Source: JBAZZQ01 sp041658725 (GTDB lineage: Bacteria > Planctomycetota > Phycisphaerae > JAAYCJ01). From it: a DNA stretch of 41,346 bases. The translations under genes and the position numbers were made by a program. The DNA is taken from contig JBAZZQ010000037.1 in the NCBI GenBank assembly GCA_041658725.1, positions 1 through 41,346 on the forward strand. Direction: 5' to 3'. Below the pieces are notes generated by a model. The model worked only from the letters and a program-made list of their open reading frames with translations, did no database searches and was not told the origin of the DNA. Shown piece by piece: positions 34,323 to 41,346 of this stretch; positions within the stretch are counted from its first letter, which is position 1, and every line of letters begins with the position of its first letter.

Positions 34323-35552
34323 ATGATACCGGAAAAAATGAGTTCGATTATTTTTAAGACCTCGCCTGCCCGATGGGCCGCCTGCAAGGCCTTGGGCTGG
34401 TGTCGGCCTGGGGTGTATGTTTCCAGGCTCGGCGGTTTGCGCATACGGGAAATGCCGGTCCCCCCCCTTCCGTCTGAGGACTGGTTGCTCTGTCAGACTC
34501 TGCTTGGCGGCATTTGCGGGACCGATATGAACATGGTGTATATGCAGCAGCATCCGGGATCGATGTTGAAGCAATTTATTTCCTGGCCGATTTTTCTAGG
34601 ACATGAAAATGTGGCTCGGATCGTTCAAACGGGTCAGCGGGTATTAATCGATCCGCCGATTTCCTGCGCCGCGAGAAAAATCGATCCCCTCTGTCCCCCC
34701 TGTCAAGAAGGGAAATCTTCCATTTGTTGGAATTTTGATCGCGGGTCCGTCCCCGCTGGTCTGGGTTTGGGATACAATAATTTTACCGGCGGAAGCTGGT
34801 CGCCGTATTTCGTCGCACATCGCAACCAGGTTCATGTCCTTCCCGACGAGATACCGGATGAGCAGGCGATTTTGATCGATCCTGTTTCCTGCAGCCTGCA
34901 TGCCGTGCTGCGAGATATTCCCGCAACAGGGGAAAAGATTCTAGTTTTCGGAACAGGGATTATCGGTTTGGGAGTAACTTTAGCTCTTCGCGCATTAAAT
35001 CTCGCGGTCGATATTACCGCCACTGTTCGAAATCAACATCAGGCGGATTTAGCCAAACGATGCGGCGCCGATCGTGTAGTATTCTGGAAAAAGTCAGGCC
35101 TCGGAGACGCCAGGGAAGAATTAGCCGAGATCACAAATGCCCGTAGTATCCGTCTGCCGTTTCGGATGCGATTTTTACAAGGCGGGTTTGATCGCCTTTA
35201 CGACTGCACAGGGAAAATCGATGGATTGGTAGAGGCCCAGCGACTGCTCCGAAGCGGAGGACGAATTATCATCGCCGGCACACCGCAACTGGGTCTGATT
35301 GATTTGACGTGCCTGTGGTTTCGAGAATTAACCCTGATCGGCGCCACCGGCCGTACCGTCGAAAAACTCCCCGGCCAGAATATCCCGCAACACAACTACC
35401 GGCATGTCATGGATTTGATTCAGCAAGGCAAACTCGATCTATCCCCCCTGCCGGTCGCGTTGTACCGTCAGCAGGACTACCGCCGCGCGTTGGGCGATAT
35501 GCGCAAACGAAACCGGAACGGCGGCGTAAAATCCGCGTTTGATTTTCGATAG
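34323..35552 (+). CDS. Zinc-dependent MDR alcohol/polyol dehydrogenase
   Basis: 409 residues. The catalytic zinc site has GGICGTD (Cys65), GHE (His94/Glu95) and a candidate third ligand Cys190 in DPVSCSLHA. The structural zinc lobe has four Cys (115, 124, 127, 135). The nucleotide-binding fold shows VFGTGIIGLGV (~208-218), and DCTGKIDGLVEAQRLLRSGGR is typical of the family. The N-terminal ~30 residues are longer than usual; ATG 34338 (MSSII) is an alternative start. The family oxidises alcohols, polyols or threonine; the substrate is not assignable. Divergent from the Gfo/Idh/MocA gene and convergent (9 nt) with the PEP-CTERM gene. Confidence 0.92.
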   Translation: MIPEKMSSIIFKTSPARWAACKALGWCRPGVYVSRLGGLRIREMPVPPLPSEDWLLCQTLLGGICGTDMNMVYMQQHPGSMLKQFISWPIFLGHENVARIVQTGQRVLIDPPISCAARKIDPLCPPCQEGKSSICWNFDRGSVPAGLGLGYNNFTGGSWSPYFVAHRNQVHVLPDEIPDEQAILIDPVSCSLHAVLRDIPATGEKILVFGTGIIGLGVTLALRALNLAVDITATVRNQHQADLAKRCGADRVVFWKKSGLGDAREELAEITNARSIRLPFRMRFLQGGFDRLYDCTGKIDGLVEAQRLLRSGGRIIIAGTPQLGLIDLTCLWFRELTLIGATGRTVEKLPGQNIPQHNYRHVMDLIQQGKLDLSPLPVALYRQQDYRRALGDMRKRNRNGGVKSAFDFR

Positions 35553-35561
35553 CGATTTGTT

Positions 35562-36197
35562 TTATTTACGGCGGAAAAGCAAGGCAGACAAACCGAATCC
35601 AAGAATGCAGATTGTAGCCGGTTCCGGCACGGTAACCCCATAAGCTTCCTGCGTTCCTACTGTCGGGTTTATGAAGTTTGCGCCGATTTTTGCGGTTACT
35701 TCCCCGCCGCTGGTCTTACTCAGCGAATCGGTAAAATCTGCCACCGTAAACGGCCCCGTGCCACTGATTGTCAGGGTAAAAGTTTTTGTACTATTTGCCC
35801 CGGTTGGCTTGATCGTCTTGGACGTTCTGCCGTCGTAGAATCTTGCATCGAAGCTGCCGTAGCCTGAAAGAGCTATTGCATCCCGGTTGAAAGTGAAATT
35901 CCATTGCGCACCCGGGTCGCTCGTTAGATTGGTAATTTTGTCTGAAACATTAAACCAAATTTCATTGATATCGAATGCATGGCCGGTGGCGTTTGTGTTG
36001 TTTGTGCAGGTTAAGGTCAAGGTTGAACCTGAAACAGAAAAGTCTACGTCGGCCTGCAAATAGGTTGGCAACGTATTCGGGTTTGAATTTGTCGAACGAT
36101 CGCTTAGATGCACCGGGGTTGCCTGTGCGAAATTGATACCTAACCACAGAACAACCGCGCAAACAAAAACTACACACCGAAACATATTCCTATTCAT
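35562..36197 (-). CDS. PEP-CTERM sorting-signal exported protein
   Basis: 211 residues from ATG 36197, with AAGGGGA upstream; longer in-frame versions lack support. A signal peptide (~1-26, CVVFVCAVVLWLGINFAQA) is followed by a Thr/Asn/Ser-rich beta-type domain. The C-terminus is VPEPATICILGFGLSALLFRRK: the PEP motif, a hydrophobic helix and a basic end. In families with exosortase this tail is recognised and removed as the protein is delivered to the surface or matrix. No exosortase gene is in the window. It has a near-consensus promoter (36268-36296). Confidence 0.92.
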   Translation of the reverse strand: MNRNMFRCVVFVCAVVLWLGINFAQATPVHLSDRSTNSNPNTLPTYLQADVDFSVSGSTLTLTCTNNTNATGHAFDINEIWFNVSDKITNLTSDPGAQWNFTFNRDAIALSGYGSFDARFYDGRTSKTIKPTGANSTKTFTLTISGTGPFTVADFTDSLSKTSGGEVTAKIGANFINPTVGTQEAYGVTVPEPATICILGFGLSALLFRRK

Positions 36198-36267
36198 ACA
36201 CAATCCCCTTTTAAATTTTAAATTTACAAAACAAAAAAACAAATTTATAAATTCTACGTTAACTGTT

Positions 36268-36296
36268 ATTATATTAAATCTGCTCGGGTAAGTCAA
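36268..36296 (-). promoter_or_regulatory. Sigma-70-type promoter of the PEP-CTERM gene
   Basis: On the minus strand TTGACT (36296-36291) and TATAAT (36273-36268) are separated by exactly 17 nt. Transcription would begin near 36261, giving a ~64-nt leader. This is the best promoter match I found in the window. Confidence 0.75.
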
Positions 36297-36733
36297 GATT
36301 TTTTTAATGATTTTCTGGCGACCTCACTCCTTTATTTTCAAAGAGTTACAAAATTACATCAACTTGTTCCCGACACATCGAATTGCCCGTAATTCAGGAA
36401 CCTTACCAAAATGCCTTCTCCGGCATGTTCCTTTAACTATAAAAACGGCTAAAGTTACCTAATCTCATGAAAGGCTGCTACCGAATTCTGTATACTTGCG
36501 GGTAAACGTATATGCCGAACATAACAAGCCACAATTAAATGAGTTATGTGCTTTTAAAAAAAATGAGAATTGGCTTGCAAAATGGGATGTCCTAGGCTAC
36601 AGTAATAATGATTTAATTTAACTTCTCGAAGATATCAGCGAATGGAGTGTTCCATCGCGATTCGGGGAGTGTTGCAAGAGGCTCTATGTAATGTGGGGTT
36701 GTAAATAATCACAACTTTTCAGAGGAGTAGACA
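36297..36733. other. 437-bp intergenic region, no gene seen
   Basis: An A/T-rich gap between the divergent PEP-CTERM and lipoprotein genes. I see no coding frame with a ribosome site and no large repeat. It contains one candidate promoter (36575-36603) for the lipoprotein gene and would leave a ~125-nt leader. Confidence 0.6.
36575..36603 (+). promoter_or_regulatory. Candidate promoter of the small lipoprotein gene
   Basis: TTGCAA (36575-36580) and TACAGT (36598-36603) are 17 nt apart. It is a moderate match located ~130 nt before the coding start. Confidence 0.35.
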
Positions 36734-37123
36734 ATGAACAGGAAACGATGTCTGACGATCGGGTGGGCACTGTTGCTTATTGGTCTGATGGGGTGTAAGA
36801 CGACCGAGCTCACGGTGATAAATGACACCGAGCGGGATGCTCAGGTCTCGTTGCAAGGGCCTGGAGACATAGAACCGAAACCAGCCGTTCTGCCCATAGC
36901 CAGCAATGGCAAGGGTGTCTTCAAGATCCAGACGCCCTCCGAGAAATTGCCGGCCAACTATGAGTGGAACGGTGCCGGGCGCAACGGTACGATCCTTGTG
37001 GGCAAGGACAGTCCCACGCAGCGTTTCGTGCACTTGGCTACGAGCAAGGAATCCGAGGTTCATGTCGATATCGAATCCAAGGACAAAGGTTCGACCAAAG
37101 TTGATGTCGGCGAGAAGAAATAA
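36734..37123 (+). CDS. Small lipoprotein, function unknown
   Basis: 129 residues. The signal WALLLIGLMGC is a clear lipobox with lipid Cys21. The mature part begins KTTELTVINDTERDAQVSLQGPGD, a small beta-rich domain like those that bind to or decorate envelope structures. The end is Lys/Asp/Glu-rich (ESKDKGSTKVDVGEKK). GAGGAG upstream supports ATG 36734. It stands alone and is convergent with the broken HEPN gene. I cannot name the family. Confidence 0.85.
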   Translation: MNRKRCLTIGWALLLIGLMGCKTTELTVINDTERDAQVSLQGPGDIEPKPAVLPIASNGKGVFKIQTPSEKLPANYEWNGAGRNGTILVGKDSPTQRFVHLATSKESEVHVDIESKDKGSTKVDVGEKK

Positions 37124-37256
37124 TCGGCACGGTTGGCGATTCGATGTTACACGTCTGGACTAAAATCGAAACGATCGGAAAAGGCAGAGTCAGGTAGAGC
37201 GGTTTTTCCGAAACCCACCCTCTTTGTCTTTAATAGTAACTTTGCATTTTGCAATA

Positions 37257-37286
37257 CTGGATTGCCCGGTCAAGCCGGGCAATGAC
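37257..37286. repeat. 30-bp palindromic repeat, copy 3
   Basis: Exact reverse complement of 39-68 over 30 nt (stem 37261-37269 with 37275-37283, loop TCAAG). It sits between a convergent lipoprotein gene and the truncated HEPN gene, 15 nt beyond the latter's stop codon. Confidence 0.85.
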
Positions 37287-37301
37287 AAAGGTGAATTAAC
37301 G

Positions 37302-37403
37302 TCAACTTTTTAATTTCAGCATTTCCCCATAGTGAAGGTCTTCGTCGGCGTACTCAAGCCACTGCCGAACTTTGTCCAGTACGTCCCTATCCGGCTTGTT
37401 CAT
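37302..37403 (-). pseudogene. Truncated HEPN-domain gene (partner of the MNT protein)
   Basis: A 33-residue frame starts at ATG 37403 and overlaps the end of the MNT gene by 17 nt, the usual layout of MNT-HEPN pairs. The first ~27 residues (VLDKVRQWLEYADEDLHYGE) match the first helix of HEPN proteins. The frame then stops after MLKLKS, so about three quarters of the domain, including the RX4-6H RNase motif, is missing. The last codons match the 3' end of the MCE gene at 38039-38060. The repeat at 37257-37286 follows closely. I read it as a broken toxin gene. Confidence 0.65.
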
Positions 37404-37710
37404 ACAGAACCCTTCCTTCCTGCCAGGCCGGTCGGGCAATCGTGCCGGGGATTCGGCGGTCGCGTTCGAATTCATCCGGGGTCAAAATCACGATATCTCT
37501 CGCCAACGGCAACCCTTTAAGTGCCCGGTCCATCGCCACCATAAGCGACCGACGCCTAGCCTTATCGAACGAACAGACGATCAGGAGGTCCACATCGCTG
37601 TGCTCGTCAGACGTTCCACGGGCATACGACCCGAAGAGGATAACGCGGATCGGATGGAACTCCGAGACCAGCCGTTTTGTCGCTTCCTGCAAGACTTCAT
37701 CCGTAACCAT
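37387..37710 (-). CDS. MNT-domain minimal nucleotidyltransferase (antitoxin type)
   Basis: 107 residues from ATG 37710 (GAGGG upstream); an in-frame ATG at 37752 is possible. The nucleotidyltransferase signature is intact: GSYARGTSDEHSDVDLLIV, i.e. GSxxRG then DxD. A third acidic residue lies in LARDIVILTPDEF. In MNT-HEPN pairs this enzyme modifies (AMPylates) the HEPN RNase and neutralises it. Here the HEPN partner is truncated, so the gene may be a remnant or may act on another HEPN protein. Confidence 0.88.
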   Translation of the reverse strand: MVTDEVLQEATKRLVSEFHPIRVILFGSYARGTSDEHSDVDLLIVCSFDKARRRSLMVAMDRALKGLPLARDIVILTPDEFERDRRIPGTIARPAWQEGRVLYEQAG

Positions 37711-38034
37711 ACCATAGCCCTCGATAAAGACAGTGTAGGCGAAAAAAACCATTCTGCCAAGAAAATTTCACATTCCGAAGGCGAAAGCCATAAAACACGA
37801 TCATAATTTTTGAAAAAAACCTCCCAAAAATTTGCTTTTCTCCAGCCATGTGCTATATTTAAGTAGGGACACGGCATACCGTGTCCTCTTCTGGGGGTAC
37901 AGCAAATCTCCTGCCGCGTTCTTTAAAAAAATGAATTCTCTTCTTTCTTATTCGTGTTTGTTAGTGTAATTCGTGGCTAAAGCATTTTCATTTTTTATTT
38001 TGGTCAAAAAACGGTACAATTTCGGTCCAGCTTT
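37711..38034. other. 324-bp gap with one hairpin
   Basis: No supported gene between the MNT and MCE genes. The one clear structure is the 8-bp hairpin at 37867-37886. There is no T-run to make it a standard terminator for the MCE operon. Confidence 0.55.
37867..37886. repeat. 8-bp hairpin GGACACGG/CCGTGTCC
   Basis: Arms 37867-37874 and 37879-37886 around CATA. It is of the dispersed palindrome type seen elsewhere in the window but not the same sequence. Confidence 0.65.
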
Positions 38035-39306
38035 TTAGCTTTTCAATTTCAGCATTTCCCAGAGTTTTTTCTGGGCTTGCTCGAATTGGCAGACGGCTTT
38101 TTTGATTTGCTCTCGTACTTTTCCCATTTGCGGATCGTTGGAACCGACGGTGTTTGGGTGGAGGTCGGTAAGCTGTTTAAGTCTTGAATTGGCCTGGTCA
38201 AGTGATCCGGCGGCGTCGGAAAATGCGCGGGCGGATTCCATCAGATTGGCGTATTCGGCTTCGGGTTTGTTGGGGGTATAGAGTAATCGCCAGGGATTTC
38301 GGCGAACTTCCTTGGCTGTGGTTTTTAGATGGGCGGAGGTTTCGGCGAAGTTATCGATGATGGCTTGGAGATTGTCTCGGTTCAATACGAGCACGTCCTT
38401 GCCGGTCTGGGTCATCATTTTCAAATTGTCCATGCCCGCCTGGGCGGAGGCGAGACTTCCGTGAAGAGCGAATAGTAAACTTCCATTGTCGGTTTTATCC
38501 AGCTCGTTGGCTAAGTTGACGGAAATGTCCTCGTCCACTCGGTGGGCGGTATTGTTTATATGCGCGACGGTGGCGGAAATTTTCGGTGAGGCATCGTCGA
38601 TCATTTTTCTGGCGGAGGCGGTAACCGATTTGAGGTTATCCATTGTCGCCTGGATTTTCGCCAGCAGGCTGGCCTTTTCCTTTTCATTCAACTGGCCTTT
38701 AACCTGGGTCGTAACGGCGTTAAGGTCGTCCATGCTTTTATGGATTTTGGCGATCAGAGAATTTGCGTTTTCGACATCCAGTTGTTTCTTGATCTGCGAA
38801 AGAAGGCTGTCGGGATTTTTTTCGTCGAGTTCGCGGGCCAGCCGGTCGGTCAATTCCGAAAATCCGCCCGGAGCGATCCCGTCGATAACCTCGCCGGGTG
38901 TCACCAATTTTCCTTTCCTGCCGGTGTTCTGAATGTCCAGGGTTCCTCCTTCACCAACGAACTTGGTCCCGATGGTGATTCGGCTATCGGTGTAGATTTT
39001 CACATCGGAGGGGATTTGGGCCAGGACGTGCACGTAGAGTTCCGCGCTGGGTTTGCCTTGTTCCATCACCTGGTCCATTTGAAGCCACGTTTTTTCGACC
39101 CGCCCGACGTTCATTCCACCGATCCGCACCGGATCCTTTACCCGCAAACTCTGAATACCAGTGGAATGGATAAATCGCACCTCAAGCGGTTTTACCGATT
39201 GAAACAACGTGTCCCACTTACCGATAAACACCAGGACGGCAACGAATACAATTACCACCATCGTTACCGTCAAACCGACTTTAAATTCATTATGTTCGCC
39301 AGCCAT
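38035..39306 (-). CDS. MCE/MlaD-family lipid-transport protein with long coiled coil
   Basis: 423 residues. A short cytosolic N-terminus and one membrane helix (~10-30, VGLTVTMVVIVFVAVLVFIG) precede the MCE domain (~38-145; FIHSTGIQSLRVKDPVRIGGMNVGRV, TIGTKFVGEGGTLDI). The remaining ~270 residues are mainly helical with imperfect internal repeats (NSLIAKIHKSMDDLNAV, ASLLAKIQATMDNLKSV). MCE proteins form hexameric rings, often with a coiled-coil needle, that carry phospholipid between membranes with an ABC transporter. The ATPase gene lies 128 nt upstream; no permease gene is in the window. GAGG upstream supports ATG 39306. Confidence 0.9.
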   Translation of the reverse strand: MAGEHNEFKVGLTVTMVVIVFVAVLVFIGKWDTLFQSVKPLEVRFIHSTGIQSLRVKDPVRIGGMNVGRVEKTWLQMDQVMEQGKPSAELYVHVLAQIPSDVKIYTDSRITIGTKFVGEGGTLDIQNTGRKGKLVTPGEVIDGIAPGGFSELTDRLARELDEKNPDSLLSQIKKQLDVENANSLIAKIHKSMDDLNAVTTQVKGQLNEKEKASLLAKIQATMDNLKSVTASARKMIDDASPKISATVAHINNTAHRVDEDISVNLANELDKTDNGSLLFALHGSLASAQAGMDNLKMMTQTGKDVLVLNRDNLQAIIDNFAETSAHLKTTAKEVRRNPWRLLYTPNKPEAEYANLMESARAFSDAAGSLDQANSRLKQLTDLHPNTVGSNDPQMGKVREQIKKAVCQFEQAQKKLWEMLKLKS

Positions 39307-39333
39307 CTTATGCTTCCTCGTTTTTCTTTTTTT

Positions 39334-39425
39334 TTAACCACAGAGATCACGGAGATCGCAGAGAGAAAAATTCTTAATTTTTATTTAATTCATTTCTCTG
39401 TGTTCTCTGTGATCTCTGTGGTTAA
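39334..39425. repeat. 31-bp imperfect inverted repeat between MCE and ABC genes
   Basis: 39334-39364 and 39395-39425 match as reverse complements at 28 of 31 positions, with a 30-nt A/T-rich loop. The CCACAGAGATCAC type sequence is a widely dispersed bacterial intergenic repeat. It lies within the operon and would form a large mRNA hairpin. Confidence 0.8.
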
Positions 39426-39434
39426 TAACTCTTC

Positions 39435-40286
39435 CTATGTTTCGACACCGCTCATCATTTTTTCATATTCGCTGAGGCCTTCGGAATCCGTCAGCGGGCC
39501 TTTGCCTTCGCCTAATATAAATTGTTTGATCAACCGATCATTCGGATCGGATAAATTTTCCATCGGGGTTTGGCTTAATTTGTAAAATTCCTCGCGTGAT
39601 CCGATTCGCAAGACCCTGCCCGCATGGAGCATCACCATTCGGTCGGCGATTCGGAATGCGGACTGCATATCGTGGGTAACCACGACCGAGGTTACTCCGA
39701 GTTTTTTGGAGAGTGAGATAATCAGATCGTCGATGGCCGCGACAGTGACGGGGTCCAGTCCGGCGGAGGGTTCGTCATAAAACAGGATTTGGGGATCGAG
39801 GGCGATGGCCCGGGCGAGGCCGGCTCTTTTTTTCTGTCCGCCGGAAAGCTGGGAAGGCATTTTGTCCCGATGGGGAAGCATCTTTACCTGTTCCAGTTTG
39901 ATGGTGACGATGATATTGATGACCAGAGGATCGACGTCGCTGTGTTCCAGGAGCGGTAAGGCAACATTTTCTTCGACCGTCATGGAATTAAATAGGGCAC
40001 CGGACTGAAACAGAATGCCGAATTTTTTCCGCACTTCATTGAGTTCGAATTCATCCATCCGGGCAATGTCTTTTCCGAAAATTTTGATTTGCCCGTCGTC
40101 AGGCCGGTATTCTCCGATCAGGCAGTTCAGAAGTGTGCTTTTTCCACAGCCGCTGCCGCCCATAATCACCAGCGTCTCTCCAGCATGGACGTTTAAATTG
40201 ACATGGTCCAGCACGAGTATCGGTTTACCACCGGAGCTGGTAAAGAATTTCGCCAGGTTCACCACTTCAATGACCGATTCGGGCAT
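39435..40286 (-). CDS. MlaF-type ABC transporter ATPase
   Basis: 283 residues. Walker A is GGSGCGKST (~43-51), the Q-loop is LFQSGALFNS, the signature is LSGGQKKRAGLARA, Walker B is ILFYDEPSAGLDP and the H-loop is VVTHDM. The SAGLD form and the QSGALFNS Q-loop are typical of the MlaF/Ttg2A subfamily that drives MCE lipid transport. It should dimerise on an MlaE permease in the inner membrane. It precedes the MCE gene on the same strand; the expected MlaE gene is not next to it. Confidence 0.92.
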   Translation of the reverse strand: MPESVIEVVNLAKFFTSSGGKPILVLDHVNLNVHAGETLVIMGGSGCGKSTLLNCLIGEYRPDDGQIKIFGKDIARMDEFELNEVRKKFGILFQSGALFNSMTVEENVALPLLEHSDVDPLVINIIVTIKLEQVKMLPHRDKMPSQLSGGQKKRAGLARAIALDPQILFYDEPSAGLDPVTVAAIDDLIISLSKKLGVTSVVVTHDMQSAFRIADRMVMLHAGRVLRIGSREEFYKLSQTPMENLSDPNDRLIKQFILGEGKGPLTDSEGLSEYEKMMSGVET

Positions 40287-40391
40287 TTTCCACCTTAATG
40301 CTTTGATCGTTACGAATAACGTGTAATCTTATCTTATGTAATTTACCGAAATTAAAGAAATAAAAAAAGAGATTTACCCTCTTAATGGATA

Positions 40392-40420
40392 TTGATTAAA
40401 TATATTTCTGGTCATAGAAT
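40392..40420 (+). promoter_or_regulatory. Promoter of the 4-helix-bundle sensor gene
   Basis: TTGATT (40392-40397) and TAGAAT (40415-40420) are exactly 17 nt apart. Transcription would start near 40427, 18 nt before the coding start, with GGAGA in between. Confidence 0.55.
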
Positions 40421-40444
40421 GATTTTCGTGTTTGGAGAAACTGG

Positions 40445-41134
40445 ATGAGTATGAACAAATATGTTTGGTTGGGATTAAAATTATTGATGGTTTTTATGTT
40501 CACCGCCGTCATCACGGCCATTCTCGGATACCTGGGAATCAGGAATATGGGGAAGATGAATCAGATGTTGACGAAGATGTATGATGAGAATCTGATGCCC
40601 ATTGTCTACGTTACTGATGCCAACCAGGAATTGGTCAATCATAACCGCCGGCTTTGCCTTATCGTAATGCTTCCACAAAAGGATGAAAAAGATACCTTCA
40701 AAAAGAAGATGTTGGACAACGAAAAGAATCTTAAAAAATACCTGGATCAATATCGTCACACACGGTTATCCGAATCCGAATCCGAAAGGAAATTACTGGC
40801 CGAGTTTGATACTGCCTGGCCGATATATACCACGGTTGCAAATCAAGTGTTATCTTTAACTTATGACGGAAAGAACCACGCGGCAGAAGCTTTAATCATT
40901 GGAGACGTGAGAACCAAATTTCTAAAGGTCGAAAATATTCTTTCGCAAATTGTAGTTTCCAATCAAAACGAAGGAAAACTAGCTTACGTGGAAAGCAATT
41001 TGATTTATTCAAGGAACCGAATCTTTTTTACCATTCTGGTGATCGTCTGCGTGGGGATAAGCTTTGTGGTCAGCCTGCTTTTTTCCTCGCTGCTCCTTTC
41101 GATGTATAATGATAATCCTTATCCTTATATTTAG
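40445..41134 (+). CDS. 4-helix-bundle sensory protein lacking a signalling domain
   Basis: 229 residues. A membrane helix (~10-31, LKLLMVFMFTAVITAILGYLGI) is followed by a ~155-residue helical region of the 4HB_MCP type (MGKMNQMLTKMYDENLMPI... NHNRRLCLIVML). A second membrane helix (~196-218) comes next, and the frame ends at once with MYNDNPYPYI. In chemoreceptors a HAMP and signalling domain would follow here. The gene has its own promoter and terminator, so it may be a self-contained sensor. Alternatively it is a chemoreceptor remnant truncated near the insertion sequence that starts 130 nt downstream. Confidence 0.75.
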   Translation: MSMNKYVWLGLKLLMVFMFTAVITAILGYLGIRNMGKMNQMLTKMYDENLMPIVYVTDANQELVNHNRRLCLIVMLPQKDEKDTFKKKMLDNEKNLKKYLDQYRHTRLSESESERKLLAEFDTAWPIYTTVANQVLSLTYDGKNHAAEALIIGDVRTKFLKVENILSQIVVSNQNEGKLAYVESNLIYSRNRIFFTILVIVCVGISFVVSLLFSSLLLSMYNDNPYPYI

Positions 41135-41158
41135 CGTCTGACTCAATTTTCTGGCAAT

Positions 41159-41183
41159 CACTTTGTTCGGCGAAGTGGTTTTT
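41159..41183 (+). terminator. Terminator after the 4-helix-bundle gene
   Basis: CACTTTG (41159-41165) pairs with CGAAGTG (41171-41177), including one G-U pair, around TTCGG. G then TTTTT follows (41178-41183). A modest but complete intrinsic terminator. Confidence 0.6.
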
Positions 41184-41198
41184 ACTATCAGGAAAAGC

Positions 41199-41223
41199 AC
41201 CCCCGATTACCATCGGGGGCTAG
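41199..41223. repeat. Hairpin repeat CCCCCGAT/ATCGGGGG, copy 2
   Basis: Stem 41200-41207 with 41212-41219 around TACC. As reverse complement it matches 34211-34234 at all but one or two positions, including the flanking CTAG. It sits just upstream of the IS630-type gene. Confidence 0.75.
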
Positions 41224-41265
41224 AGCAATTCAAGAATTATTGTACATTTGTCCGATGAAAGGGGA

Positions 41266-41346
41266 ATGAAACAATATTCGATGGATTTACGGGAACGGAT
41301 CGTGGCGGCATGTGATCGCGGGGAACAAGCGATTTCGGCGATTGCC
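41266..41346 (+). mobile_element. IS630-type transposase, N-terminal 27 codons (runs off the window)
   Basis: ATG 41266 has AAAGGGG just upstream and opens MKQYSMDLRERIVAACDRGE, the typical start of IS630-family transposases (helix-turn-helix, then a DDE domain not visible here). The frame is open to the last base, so this is a partial gene. The left inverted repeat of the element probably lies within ~41220-41260 but cannot be confirmed without the right end. Confidence 0.8.

Noticed and set aside
37124..37256. Remaining 3' part of the HEPN gene left of the stop codon
   Set aside because: Reading the minus strand from 37301 toward 37124 I could not recognise HEPN helices in any frame.
1..41346. 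tRNA or rRNA genes
   Set aside because: I saw no cloverleaf with a CCA-type end, TTCGAATCC-like T-loop in context, or rRNA-like sequence. A covariance-model scan would settle it.

Overview
The window looks like chromosomal DNA of a Gram-negative-type bacterium, most likely a planctomycete (Phycisphaerae-like) or a related PVC-group lineage. The assignment rests on a PEP-CTERM protein, a complete but divergent type II secretion operon with pseudopilins of the RA|FTLLE type, a very large HEAT-like membrane protein with Pro/Gly-rich linkers, an MCE/Mla transport pair and Gfo/Idh/MocA sugar-type redox genes. It is an inference from gene content; there is no rRNA or other phylogenetic marker to confirm it.

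Layout. 1-300 is a small palindromic element with perfect 18-bp terminal inverted repeats. 395-6009 holds a ~1636-aa membrane-anchored HEAT-like protein convergent with queC. 6229-8657 holds a tiny Lys/Ala-rich basic protein with its own terminator, an orphan membrane histidine kinase and a tail-anchored FHA/zinc-ribbon protein. 8658-9060 is a non-coding block of hairpins. 9061-11124 is priA (minus). 11155-11609 is non-coding and holds a candidate small RNA plus a 119-bp inverted-repeat element. 11610-12614 is an isolated hypE. 12617-12898 is a nested palindromic element that exactly fills the gap to the next, convergent gene.

12899-31864 (minus) is one ~19-kb type II secretion operon, transcribed gspE-F-G-H-I-J-K-L-(M+C fusion)-D, then a lipoprotein and a staphylococcal-nuclease-like protein. 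Many junctions are ATGA or TAATG overlaps, so the genes are probably translationally coupled. The secretin gene is the outstanding feature: 2509 codons, with about 22 secretin N-domain modules in place of the usual two or three, in front of an ordinary secretin channel domain. GspL is a PilM-PilN type fusion, and the GspM-like protein carries a C-terminal GspC/PilP-like domain. No prepilin peptidase is present in the window.

31964-35552 holds an unrecognised 383-aa protein translationally coupled to a Gfo/Idh/MocA oxidoreductase, with a divergent zinc-dependent MDR dehydrogenase; together they look like a small sugar or polyol metabolic cluster. 35562-37123 holds a PEP-CTERM protein with a consensus promoter and a small lipoprotein. 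37302-37710 is an MNT-HEPN toxin-antitoxin-type pair whose HEPN partner is truncated. 38035-40286 (minus) is an MCE substrate-binding protein and its ABC ATPase, without the permease. 40445-41134 is a 4-helix-bundle sensor protein lacking a signalling domain, and 41266 to the window end is the start of an IS630-type transposase.

A second theme is the density of palindromic repeat families. They concentrate in gaps between convergent genes, where they may act as bidirectional terminators as well as being mobile or relict elements.
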